Shown here piece by piece: positions 16,998-24,842 of a stretch of 33,730 nucleotides of DNA. The DNA lies in the NCBI RefSeq assembly GCF_900102225.1, contig NZ_FNBF01000023.1, positions 1 through 33,730 on the forward strand, read 5' to 3'. A model generated the notes under the pieces. That model did no database searches and had not been told where the DNA came from. It worked only from the letters and a program-made list of their open reading frames with translations. The stretch comes from Eubacterium pyruvativorans (GTDB lineage: Bacteria; Bacillota; Clostridia; Peptostreptococcales; Anaerovoracaceae). Every line of letters starts with the position of its first letter. Position 1 is the stretch's first letter. The position numbers were made by a program, and so were the translations under genes.

Positions 16998-17021
16998 CCT
17001 GGGCGGGGATGGCGGGAGGGA

Positions 17022-17081
17022 TTGTATACAAGTTGCGGTTTGAATGCTGCTGTATAGCGATGGGGGGATTTTTGTATACGA
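17022..17081. promoter_or_regulatory. two GntR-type palindromes
   Basis: TTGTATACAA at 17022-17031 is exact, and TTGTATACGA at 17072-17081 has one change, 50 bases apart. They match the operator in the lctP promoter. The only neighbours are mutY, starting 160 bases to the left, and the 3' end of the aminopeptidase gene. The regulated gene is unclear, and the sites may be remnants of a lost gene. Confidence 0.45.
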
Positions 17082-17100
17082 ATCACGGCTGTATATTGGT

Positions 17101-17545
17101 GAAAGGTGCGAAACCGGGAATTTCTCTGAAATCGCACTTTTTTTTGCGGCGGCCAGGGTGCGAAAACAAAAGGTAATCTCGATTAATATAATCTCGGCCC
17201 GTACGAAGGTGCGAAATGAGCTAAATGCTTATTTCCGCACCTCCGGAAGCCGGAAGGATATTCAGTCATCCGAAAGAGTATCCGGGCGCACCGGGAATTT
17301 CATCTCAGAGTATACTATGGGCGGATCAGATTCTCAATCATGTGCATATTATCCTATCCTTTTGTGTTATTATGCACCCTGCGGAAAATTAGCGCTATTG
17401 AATGCATTCGAGCCTGAACCGGCGGGATGCGAAAACAGGATTTTTTTTCGATCCGCACCCATCCATATCCGGTCCGCCTAAGCGCTGGCCGGAAACGGCG
17501 CAGGCGGGTGCGAAATTCGAAAAAAACCGAATTCCGCACCCGCCC
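17101..17545. repeat. intergenic block of GTGCG hairpin repeats
   Basis: Four palindromes are seen: GGTGCGA/TCGCAC at 17105-17137, AGGTGCGAAAT/ATTTCCGCACCT at 17207-17242, a weaker GGGATGCG/CGCACCC at 17424-17460, and the best example at 17503-17544. The last has 17-base arms with a single mismatch around an AAAAAAAC loop. A further unpaired GGGTGCGAAAACAAAAG lies at 17156-17172 and resembles, in inverted form, the segments near 13700 and 21620. The sequence 17245-17420 between them shows no gene or motif I can support. ORFs across this block have no protein-like features. Confidence 0.82.
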
Positions 17546-17614
17546 GGGTGAAAAACTGATACGGTTATGAAAGACTGTATCGCGTCAGACATAGACCTCT
17601 GCCGAATGAAAAGC

Positions 17615-19399
17615 TTATACCTCTCTGGTGTATTTACGGAGCCACTCCTTCTCCTCATCGTTCAGGTAAGGGGAAGTGATTTCGTACACTTTCTTGTGAT
17701 AGTCGTTCAGCATGGTCCGTTCTTCCGCTGTCATGATTTCCGGCTCGATGGCATCCAGGTCGAACGGAACGAAGGTGATCGGTTCCAGCCGCATGAACTG
17801 GCCGAATTCGTTGGCCACATCGTTTACAACCAGCAGCTCGTTCTCCAGACGGATGCCGTGGGAACCTTCTACGTAGAAGCCCGGCTCGTCGGTGATAACC
17901 ATGCCCTCTTCCAGAATGGCGGTGTCGCCTTCAACGAAGCGGGAACGGAAGCTGGCAGGACTTTCGTGGATGTTCAGCAGGTAACCCACGCCGTGGCCGG
18001 TGCCGTGGTTGTAGTTCATGCGTCTCTTCCAGAACGGGTTCCGGGCCAGGTTGTCCAGCGCAACGCCGGTGATGCCCTTGGTGAAGACCGCATTACCCAG
18101 GGACAGGTTGCTGATGGCAACGACTGTGAAGTCTTCCTTCATCTTCTGAGTGATCGGTCCGAGGACGTAGGTTCTGGTGATATCAGTGGAACCTTCCCAG
18201 AATCCGGCGCCCGTGTCTGTGAGCAGCATGCCTTCCGGCTTCAGTTCTGCATCGGTCTCCGGGGTCGGTGCATAGTGGACGATCGCCGCATGCTCCGCAT
18301 AGGAGGAAATCGGCTCGAAGCTCGGCTTGATGAAATTCCCCATTTCTGCCCGGAACTCATCCAGCTTGTCGGAAGCGCTGATCTCGGTGATGCGGATCTT
18401 TCCTACGTTTTCTTTCAGCCATTTCATGAAGCGGATATGGGCGACACTGTCCTTGATCTCCGCTTTCCGGATGTTGCTGACCTCCACCGGGTTCTTCACG
18501 GTCTTGAAGGTTTCTTCCGGGCTCATGACGTTGATCTTCGTGCAGTCCGCCGGGATATTGTGATAAAGAGCGTAATTGACCTTGTTCGGGTCCACCATGA
18601 CGGCGCCGCTGATCTTCTTCGCATCTTCGTAAACGTCGTTATACGGATGGACCGTTACACCCAGATCCTTCAGATACTGACCGATTTCCGGACTGAGTTT
18701 TTTGTCATCCACATAGAGATGGTATGCATCCGCCGTGATGAGTGCATAGGACAGCATCAGCGGGAAGTAATCGATGTCGTCTCCCCGGATGTTCAGGGTC
18801 CAGCAGATATCGTCCGGTGTGGTCTCCACATGGACGTCGGCGCCGGCTTCCGCCATTTTCTCCCGGATGTCCCGGATCTTGTCTTCCGCAGTCTTTCCGG
18901 CGTACTCCACAGGCAGGAGCCAGGCCGGCTTGTCGGACATCGGCGGCCGGTCTTCCCAGATTTCGTCGATCAGATCCAGGTCGTAGCGAACGGCGCCGCC
19001 TGCCTTCTCGACAGCATCCCGATAGCCTGTTCCCTCGTCCATGGAGAGGGTCCGTCCGTCGAATCCGAGGGTCTGACCCGGCTTCACATGTTCCTTCAGG
19101 AACTGGGAAATGGTCGGAACGCCCGGTTCGGACATCTTCATCAGCTCGACGGTAGAGCCTTCCAGTTCCTTGGCAGCCTGAATGAAGTAGCGGCCGTCGG
19201 TCCAGAGGAAGGCTTCCGTTTCGGTGATCAGCGCCGTGCCGGCAGAACCGGTGAATCCGGTGATGTATACACGGGCCTTGAAATGATCTCCCACATATTC
19301 GTCCTGATGGAAGTCGTCAGTCGGGACGATATAGAATGCGACATTGTTCTCCTGCATCTTCTTCCGAAGAGCAGCGAGTCTTTCCGGTACTGGATTCAT
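17615..19399 (-). CDS. pepP: Xaa-Pro aminopeptidase (M24B family, long XPNPEP1-like form)
   Basis: This enzyme removes an N-terminal residue preceding proline from peptides, using two metal ions. The 594-residue length matches the three-domain, APP1-like type, with two creatinase-like N-terminal domains (residues 1-310) and a pita-bread catalytic domain. Metal ligands can be read as Asp395 and Asp406 in LLTDTGAGFWEGSTDITRT, His469 in NHGTGHGVG, Glu505 in TDEPGFY and Glu519 in IRLENEL. The Asp-Asp-His spacing is that of human APP1. The start at 19399 has AAAGGAGAG upstream. It lies 77 bases behind the peptide transporter on the same strand, so import and breakdown of proline-containing peptides are probably linked. 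Confidence 0.95.
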   Translation of the reverse strand: MNPVPERLAALRKKMQENNVAFYIVPTDDFHQDEYVGDHFKARVYITGFTGSAGTALITETEAFLWTDGRYFIQAAKELEGSTVELMKMSEPGVPTISQFLKEHVKPGQTLGFDGRTLSMDEGTGYRDAVEKAGGAVRYDLDLIDEIWEDRPPMSDKPAWLLPVEYAGKTAEDKIRDIREKMAEAGADVHVETTPDDICWTLNIRGDDIDYFPLMLSYALITADAYHLYVDDKKLSPEIGQYLKDLGVTVHPYNDVYEDAKKISGAVMVDPNKVNYALYHNIPADCTKINVMSPEETFKTVKNPVEVSNIRKAEIKDSVAHIRFMKWLKENVGKIRITEISASDKLDEFRAEMGNFIKPSFEPISSYAEHAAIVHYAPTPETDAELKPEGMLLTDTGAGFWEGSTDITRTYVLGPITQKMKEDFTVVAISNLSLGNAVFTKGITGVALDNLARNPFWKRRMNYNHGTGHGVGYLLNIHESPASFRSRFVEGDTAILEEGMVITDEPGFYVEGSHGIRLENELLVVNDVANEFGQFMRLEPITFVPFDLDAIEPEIMTAEERTMLNDYHKKVYEITSPYLNDEEKEWLRKYTREV

Positions 19400-19424
19400 T
19401 GTGATATCTCTCCTTTCAATGAAA

Positions 19425-19447
19425 CCGCCCTGCCTCGGGCAGAGCGG
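19425..19447 (-). terminator. small stem-loop between the peptide transporter and aminopeptidase genes
   Basis: CCGC-c-CTGCC (19425-19434) pairs with GGCAG-a-GCGG (19438-19447) around a TCG loop. On the - strand it is followed only by TTT, so it is a weak terminator or a processing site that would lower downstream expression rather than end it. Confidence 0.4.
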
Positions 19448-19476
19448 CTTGGGATTTTTCTACAAAGCTTAAGCTT

Positions 19477-20850
19477 CTACGCTTCCGCCTGATCTTCTTT
19501 CTTTTCTACCAGGGAACGCAGCGGCTTATCCATTGCGAACAGGATCACTGTGCAAAGGAATGCGACGATGGCAACGCCGATGCATGCATGGGTGAATTGG
19601 AATTTTCCGCCGAATGCGAACTGGTACACGTATGCATACAGCTTCGCAGCGAAGAAGATACCGAGACTCCATACGGACATCATGATCGCCATCAGACGGC
19701 TCGGGGAATACTCTGCGATGAACGCACTTCCCAGCGGGGAGAAGAACATCTCGCCCAGTGTGAGGAACACCAGGAAGATGATCAGCAGCAGGCAGCTCGG
19801 CTTGCCGCTTCCTCTGGCGATGTCGACGATCGCATAGAAGATGTAGCCGCAGCCCAGGAAGCCCAGAGCGATTCCCAGTTTCTTGAAGAGGCTGATGTCT
19901 CCCTGCGGACGGCTTTCCAGCTTGTGCCAAAGCATAGCGGTGAGCGGTCCGGAGATGATGCAGAACAGTGCGTTGCAGGCATCGAACCAGTTGGTCGGGA
20001 TGGTGAAGCTTCCGACCTTCCAGCTCATGTTCGTTCCCCAGTAATAGTAAGCCGGGAGGTATGCCAGGTACCAGAACAGCCAGAAGATGATCTGGAATGC
20101 GGAAATCAGGATGATGGCCCAGATTCTCTTCTTCTCGTTGGAATTCAGGGTCAGCTTGACTTCCTTGTTGGCAGCCTTCTGCGCTGCTTCACGCTCCAGT
20201 TCTTCCGGTGTCTTCTCTGCCTTGAACGGACGCTTTCCGGCGTCGCCGCCCTTCAGCATGATGCCCAGGGTGAACCAGACCGCACCTGCCAGCATGGCAA
20301 TGGATGCCAGACGGAAGCAAGGACGGAATCCCAGCATCGAACCGTGAGCAAAGAACTTCGTGTACAGTACGCCTGACAGCAGCGGACCGACGAGGGCGCC
20401 GACGTTAACCAGAGAATAACGGATGGAGTAAGCGGACTTCAGATCCTCTGTCCGCACGATCTTGCCGACCATCGGGCCGGTCTTGAACAGACCCAGACCG
20501 AAGCAGACGCCAAAAATCATGAAGTTGACCATGGTTGCGTTATGCGCAATGGATCCGCAGAAGTAACCGGCAGCCACGATCAGCATTCCGATCGGCGTCG
20601 TGTAGCGTGCGCCGATCCACTTATCTACGATGATACCGCCGACAATCGCGGCCAGGTAGGAGAATGCAGTCAGGTTGGACTGCATCTTCGCTCCGGTGAC
20701 ATCCGACAGACCCAGACCGCCGGCTGCGACAGTTGCCGTCGCAAACAGCAGGATCAGGGAACGTCCCAGATAGAAGGACAGACGTTCGAAGATTTCGGTA
20801 CAGCCGCAGACTCAGAAGGCGAACGGGTACCTCGTTTTCTTTTCAGGCAT
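19477..20850 (-). pseudogene. POT/PTR peptide:proton symporter gene with in-frame TGA at codon 13
   Basis: From the ATG at 20850, preceded by an ideal GGGAGG site, the frame reads MPEKKTRYPFAF, then TGA (20814-20812), then VCGCTEIFERLSFYLGRS and on without interruption to 19477. Total length would be 457 codons. The ExxER motif of proton-coupled oligopeptide transporters (E19-I-F-E22-R23) lies just after the stop. About eleven or more membrane segments follow, and a lysine-rich loop is near the middle. The codon before VCG would usually be Trp (TGG) in relatives as I recall them, so TGG to TGA is the simplest explanation. TGA ends several other genes here, so recoding of the genome is unlikely. 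The downstream ATG at 20685 would lose the first membrane segment and ExxER. It is either a recent nonsense mutation, a read-through site or a sequencing error. Confidence 0.85.
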
Positions 20851-20891
20851 TTCAATACCTCCCAATAATACCAACATAGAAAAAAACGATC

Positions 20892-20934
20892 ATGCCGAAT
20901 GACATAATAATGATGCGAAAATGACATTCGGCAT
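20892..20934 (-). promoter_or_regulatory. leader hairpin with T-run upstream of the peptide transporter
   Basis: ATGCCGAATG (20892-20901) pairs with CATTCGGCAT (20925-20934), with three further pairs after a mismatch. On the - strand the hairpin is followed by GATCG and seven T, about 40 bases before the transporter ATG. This is the form of an attenuator or terminator inside the leader. No known riboswitch fold is recognised. Confidence 0.5.
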
Positions 20935-21175
20935 TTTATGTTAAAACTTTAGCATGGAACGAATCAATAATGCAAGAAAATTGCAAATGAATTCGCCAAT
21001 TCGATTAAATAATCCGTGATTTCAGACGGCTTCGAGCGAGATGACAATGGTATAAGCACACTTTTGTATTATTAGACAAATTACATAGTATTATAAGGGG
21101 CATTCCTTCAAGAAAAAAACCAATCATAAATCGGACCGCAGGGCTGCGATAAGCTGGGCAGGGGGGAGGACTGGG
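20935..21175. other. AT-rich intergenic stretch, no gene seen
   Basis: This is low in G+C compared with its surroundings. It probably holds the promoter of the - strand peptide transporter (for example TTGCAT with TAAAGT 18 bases on, read on the - strand near 20975-20950). I see no coding frame with family features and no RNA gene. Confidence 0.4.
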
Positions 21176-21687
21176 GTGCGGTCGAAAAAGGCGCATGCGG
21201 TCGGCCGGGGGGGAGTGCGGTCGCAAAAGGCGCATGCGGTCGGCCGGGGGGGTGCGGAATTCGATTTTTTTCTGATTCCGAACCCGCTTCCCGCCGTCTT
21301 CGGCCAACGGGATCAGGCGACCGGAAACGCAGAGTGCGAGAATCAAAAAAAGCCGATTCCCGCACCCGCTCATTTCTGCCACATATTGTATAATCGGATT
21401 ATAATATCCAGAGCCAATGCGACGTTGCATGTATATTGGGATATAGTTATATATATTCATCCCGAGATTGCTTTTCCCACTCCCGGGGTGACACGATGTT
21501 GATGACGTATGATGGAATGTTGGGCTTATCCATTTTCCTGGATATTTACAAGTGCGAAAATGAGGGAAATAGGTCGTTCCGCACCTCTCAGGAGCAAGCC
21601 CATTGATTAATCGGTTTTTTCTTTTATTTTCGCACCCCGCATACTGCAGATTACCTGCGAAATTGAAAAAAAGGCGAATTCCGCACT
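21176..21687. repeat. intergenic block: G-rich tandem repeat plus GTGCG hairpins
   Basis: A tandem unit of 39 then 37 bases begins with GTGCG at 21176, 21215 and 21252. GCGGTCG appears four times (21178, 21197, 21217, 21236). Hairpins follow: GGGTGCGGAAT/ATTCCGAACCC at 21250-21285, GTGCGAGAATC/GATTCCCGCAC at 21334-21365, GTGCGAA/TTCCGCAC at 21552-21584, and TGCGAAATT/GAATTCCGCA near 21656-21685. A segment at 21605-21637 is nearly identical to one near 13690. Frames across it are repeat translations. The remainder of the gap, 21688-21822, shows nothing further. Confidence 0.82.
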
Positions 21688-21822
21688 ATGCATGCGTCTG
21701 TGGCTCCCTGAACCGTATACAATCCTGCCCAGCCGACCGAATAATGATCGAACTTTATACATTCCCGCCCGACCGTCCTTCAGAGGCGGTCTTTCTCGTC
21801 GAAAGAATACATGCGCAGATTA

Positions 21823-21944
21823 TTGACAGAAGATTCTGCGGGTGATAGATTGAAGTGGGGTGTGAGCGGCCGCTCACGACATGGTATGACCGGCATTATG
21901 GAACATGAGCGGCCGCTCGGGGACTAATGTGAGCGACCGCTCAC
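21823..21944 (+). promoter_or_regulatory. promoter with three TetR-like operators
   Basis: The -35 box TTGACA (21823-21828), a 17-base spacer and the -10 box TAGATT (21846-21851) give a strong promoter starting near 21858. Three palindromes follow: GTGAGCGGCCGCTCAC at 21862-21877, the core GAGCGGCCGCTC at 21907-21918, and GTGAGCGACCGCTCAC at 21929-21944. A TetR-family gene is third in the downstream operon, so repression from its own operators is the likely control. The inducer is probably a pathway metabolite. The pairing of regulator and sites is inference from proximity and operator shape. Confidence 0.82.
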
Positions 21945-21980
21945 GACATGGAAGACCAGCAGATAGCAGGAGGGAAGAAT

Positions 21981-23468
21981 ATGGCATACAACGGTTACGG
22001 CATCGATGAGTATCTCGATGCGGAAGCGGTGACGAAGCAGCTGGACGAGCTGATTCGGAAGCCGGTGTATTCGATTCGGAAAGATGCGCTGAAGAACTAC
22101 GAAGAGCATTATTTCAATGAGAAGTGCGGGAAGTCGAAGGCCATGATCACCGAGGCAAAGACGGTGATCCCGGGAGGTGTGCAGCACAATCTGGCTTTCA
22201 ACTATCCGTTCCCGATCGTCATTACGAAGGCGGAGGGGGCGAAGATGTATGACCTGGACGGGAACGAGTATTATGATCTGCTCCAGGCCGGCGGCCCGAC
22301 GATTCTGGGAAGCAATGACCCGGTGGTCCGGGAGAAGGTCATTGATCTGCTGAATACCTGCGGGCCGTCCACCGGACTGTTCCACGAATATGAATATAAG
22401 CTGGCGAAGAAGATTTCCGAAATGGTGCCGAGCGTGGAGATGTTCCGGATGCTGGGATCTGGTACGGAGGCCTGTATGTGTGCGGCCCGGATTGCACGGC
22501 TGGCTACCGGAAAGAAAAATATTTTGAAGATGGGCGGTGCGTACCACGGGTGGTCGGACCAGATGGCATATGGGATCCGGATTCCGGGAACGAAGGGCAT
22601 GATGTCGAAGGGAGTACCGGGTTTTGTATTCCGCCACACGGACGAGTTCTTCCCGAACGATCTGGAGGATCTGGAAAAGCATCTGAAGAGGAATAAGCAC
22701 ACCGGCGGCACGGCGGCGGTCTTCATCGAACCGATCGGTCCGGAGAGCGGCACCCGGCCGGTGTCGAAGGAGTTCGTGAAAGGCTGTGAACGGCTGGCGC
22801 ACCGGTACGGCGCACTGCTGGTCTGTGACGAAGTGGTTTCCGGTTTCCGCATCGGTCCGGGAGGAGCCCAGGGCTACTACGGCATTGACCCGGATCTGAC
22901 GATTTTCGGAAAAATTATTGCCGGCGGTTTCCCGGGAGCCGGCGGCGTAGGCGGTCACAGGGATGTGATGGCCCATCTGGGGGCGGGGCTGGACTCCAGC
23001 GGCAAGAAAGTGTCCAAGGCGCTTTGCGGCGGCACCCTGGCGGCCACCCCGGTAAGCTGTGTGGCCGGATACTATACTCTTTGCGAGATCGAGAAGCGGA
23101 ATGCCTGCGAGGTGGCCGGCCGCATGGGAGACCGGCTGACGAAGGGACTGCAGGCGTCGATCCGGAAGTACAACCTGCCGTTTGTCGCTTTTAATATCGG
23201 TTCAGTCTGTCATCTGGACAACGCAGGCACCATGCACTTCGCCATTGACTGGACGAAGCCATGGCAGCTGCCGCACATTTTGAAAGAAACGGGAATCCGC
23301 CAGAAGGAAATGGAGCACATGGGAGCCGCCTATATGGCGGAAGGGCTGATCACGCTGGCAGGAACCCGTCTGTATACCAGTGCGGCATATACCGAAGAGA
23401 TGATTGATGATGTGATCAGCCGGTTCGACCGGGTCTTCAGTCAGTGCGGACCGCTGTCCGGGAAATAG
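21981..23468 (+). CDS. class III PLP-dependent aminotransferase, glutamate-1-semialdehyde aminomutase-like
   Basis: This 495-residue fold-type I PLP enzyme has GSGTEACMCAARIAR (phosphate-binding region), AYHGWSDQ, CDEVVSGFRIG with the pyridine-nitrogen aspartate, and the Schiff-base Lys311 in IFGKIIAGG. It most resembles glutamate-1-semialdehyde aminomutases but is about 65 residues longer, with an extra N-terminal ~50 residues. It sits in a catabolic-looking, TetR-controlled operon rather than with the heme genes. I therefore favour a transaminase or aminomutase for a small amino-keto or amino-aldehyde substrate. The start at 21981 has AGGAGGG six bases upstream; an earlier ATG at 21948 overlaps the operator region and lacks such a site. 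The substrate is unknown. Confidence 0.85.
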   Translation: MAYNGYGIDEYLDAEAVTKQLDELIRKPVYSIRKDALKNYEEHYFNEKCGKSKAMITEAKTVIPGGVQHNLAFNYPFPIVITKAEGAKMYDLDGNEYYDLLQAGGPTILGSNDPVVREKVIDLLNTCGPSTGLFHEYEYKLAKKISEMVPSVEMFRMLGSGTEACMCAARIARLATGKKNILKMGGAYHGWSDQMAYGIRIPGTKGMMSKGVPGFVFRHTDEFFPNDLEDLEKHLKRNKHTGGTAAVFIEPIGPESGTRPVSKEFVKGCERLAHRYGALLVCDEVVSGFRIGPGGAQGYYGIDPDLTIFGKIIAGGFPGAGGVGGHRDVMAHLGAGLDSSGKKVSKALCGGTLAATPVSCVAGYYTLCEIEKRNACEVAGRMGDRLTKGLQASIRKYNLPFVAFNIGSVCHLDNAGTMHFAIDWTKPWQLPHILKETGIRQKEMEHMGAAYMAEGLITLAGTRLYTSAAYTEEMIDDVISRFDRVFSQCGPLSGK

Positions 23469-23472
23469 CGGG

Positions 23473-23624
23473 GTCAACCGCAGGCGTCCATGGCCGACCG
23501 GGAACAATTATGTCGACCGCAGGCGCCCATGGCGACCGGGGACAATTATTTCGACCGCAAACCCATGGCCGACCGGGAACTCCGCAGCCGACCGGGAACT
23601 CCGCAGCCGACCGCGGCCGACCGC
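23473..23624. repeat. degenerate short tandem repeats between aminotransferase and aldolase genes
   Basis: Two copies of a 38-39-base unit (23473-23511 and 23512-23549) run GTC(A/G)ACCGCAGGCG, then CCATGG and GACCGGG, and end in CAATTAT. A shortened third copy follows at 23550-23580, then two 19-base units TCCGCAGCCGACCGGGAAC-like. CGACCGC occurs at 23514, 23552, 23608 and 23618. A frame is open through it, but the translation is repeat-derived. The real aldolase start has its own ribosome binding site after the array. Confidence 0.85.
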
Positions 23625-23654
23625 AAACGAACGAAAGAAAACAGAGGAGCAGAA

Positions 23655-24842
23655 ATGAGTTATACAGAAGAAGAGGCCAGAAGGCTTGTGGTGGACGCCG
23701 GCATCCGGCTGGTGAAGGAGGGGCTGACCGCCCGGACCTGGGGCAACATCAGCGCCCGGATCTCCGACAGCGAATTCATCATCACCCCAAGCGGTATGGC
23801 GTATGAAAGTCTCAGGCCCGGGGATCTGGTCCGGTGCCGGATCGAGGACTGCAGTTACGAGGGGGAGATCAAGCCCTCCAGTGAGAAGTGGATTCATGCC
23901 GACGCATACCGGCTCAGGAGTGATGTGGATTTCATTATCCACACTCACCAGCCCTGTGCCTCTGCGGTGAGCGTCCGGGGGCATGCGGTCACGGTGAATG
24001 TCCGGGGGGCGGAGGAGCTTCTGGGATCTTTCGTGCCGTGCGCAGGGTACGGGATTTCCTCTACGAAGAAGCTCCGGCATGAAGTGGAGCAGGTGGTGAA
24101 GAAGTATCCCCGGCATTCCGTGTTTCTCATGCGGAGCCACGGCACCTTCGTACTGGCAAAAAGTGAAGAGGATGCCTTCCGGAAAGCCCGGATGCTGGAG
24201 GAAGTCTGTGAAAACGAGATCGAATGGGCGGGAGGGAAAACCCCGTTTTTCGATGAACATAACTGTCATCAGCCTTATCAGATTCCGGACTACGGGAGCA
24301 GCATCCGGAGCGGCCGCAGGATGAGGGTCCGGGAGAACGGCCGGGAGACGGAATACCACATCGGGGAGCTGCCGCAGAACGCATCTCCGGTGGTTCTTCT
24401 CCATGAGGCGGTCTACCGGGCGGACCGGAGCATTTCCTGTATACTGCACAACACCGCAGAGGATGTTGCGGCGTACAGCGCCGCCGGGAAGACACTGCCG
24501 CCTTACCTGGACGATCTGGCCCAGGTGGCCGGGACAGATATCCGATGTGTCCGGATGGCGGATCTGTCCCCGAAGAAGATCATCAGCGGCCTCAGGGGAC
24601 GGAATGCGGTGCTGATCCGCTACGGGGGCGCCCTGACTACCGGAAGGACCCGGGCCGATGCAGAGGCTGTGGGGATGATTCTGGAGAAGGCGTGCAAGGC
24701 GGCGATTTATGACACGGCGGACAGCCGTCACCCGCACCATTATCTGGGGAAGGCGGATGCCCTGCTCCAGCGGATGTTCTACCAGAAGAGTTACTCGAAG
24801 AGGATCGGACAGTCCCATGGGAAGAAAACTGACGGACGATAA
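23655..24842 (+). CDS. class II aldolase/adducin-family protein, tandem domains, second degenerate
   Basis: Class II aldolases cleave phosphorylated sugars or related acids using a metal. The first domain (residues 1-205) is complete. It has NISARIS, TPSGMAYESL, the catalytic-glutamate region KPSSEKWIH, metal ligands His96 and His98 in IIHTHQP, and His162 in MRSHGTF. The second half (about 225-375) follows the same plan, but HTHxx is replaced by LHNTAED and RSHG by IRYGGAL, so metal ligands are lost. The 395 residues are nearly double the usual ~215. The start at 23655 has GAGGAG upstream and excludes the repeat-coded extension. The last 26 bases overlap the TetR gene. It pairs with the kinase downstream as in fuculose- or four-carbon-acid pathways. 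The exact substrate is unknown. Confidence 0.85.
   Translation: MSYTEEEARRLVVDAGIRLVKEGLTARTWGNISARISDSEFIITPSGMAYESLRPGDLVRCRIEDCSYEGEIKPSSEKWIHADAYRLRSDVDFIIHTHQPCASAVSVRGHAVTVNVRGAEELLGSFVPCAGYGISSTKKLRHEVEQVVKKYPRHSVFLMRSHGTFVLAKSEEDAFRKARMLEEVCENEIEWAGGKTPFFDEHNCHQPYQIPDYGSSIRSGRRMRVRENGRETEYHIGELPQNASPVVLLHEAVYRADRSISCILHNTAEDVAAYSAAGKTLPPYLDDLAQVAGTDIRCVRMADLSPKKIISGLRGRNAVLIRYGGALTTGRTRADAEAVGMILEKACKAAIYDTADSRHPHHYLGKADALLQRMFYQKSYSKRIGQSHGKKTDGR

Noticed and set aside
16921-17000. Replication origin
   Set aside because: Only two good DnaA boxes, no dnaA/dnaN/gyr genes and no long AT-rich unwinding region beside them.
17044-17481. 145-codon open frame in the repeat block
   Set aside because: It runs through several GTGCG hairpins and has no ribosome binding site or recognisable domain.
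17567-19492. 641-codon open frame on the + strand
   Set aside because: It is antisense to the well-supported aminopeptidase gene and has no protein-family features.
20812-20814. Selenocysteine or Trp recoding of the TGA in the peptide transporter
   Set aside because: No clear SECIS-type hairpin follows the codon, peptide transporters are not known selenoproteins, and TGA ends several other genes here. Read-through cannot be fully excluded.
21005-21460. 151-codon open frame on the - strand
   Set aside because: The middle is a direct translation of the tandem repeat (PPADRMRL... twice) and the rest has no family similarity.
21981-23468. Canonical heme-pathway hemL
   Set aside because: The protein is longer than usual HemL and lies in a TetR-controlled sugar-type operon far from the hem genes; a different substrate is more likely, though not proven.
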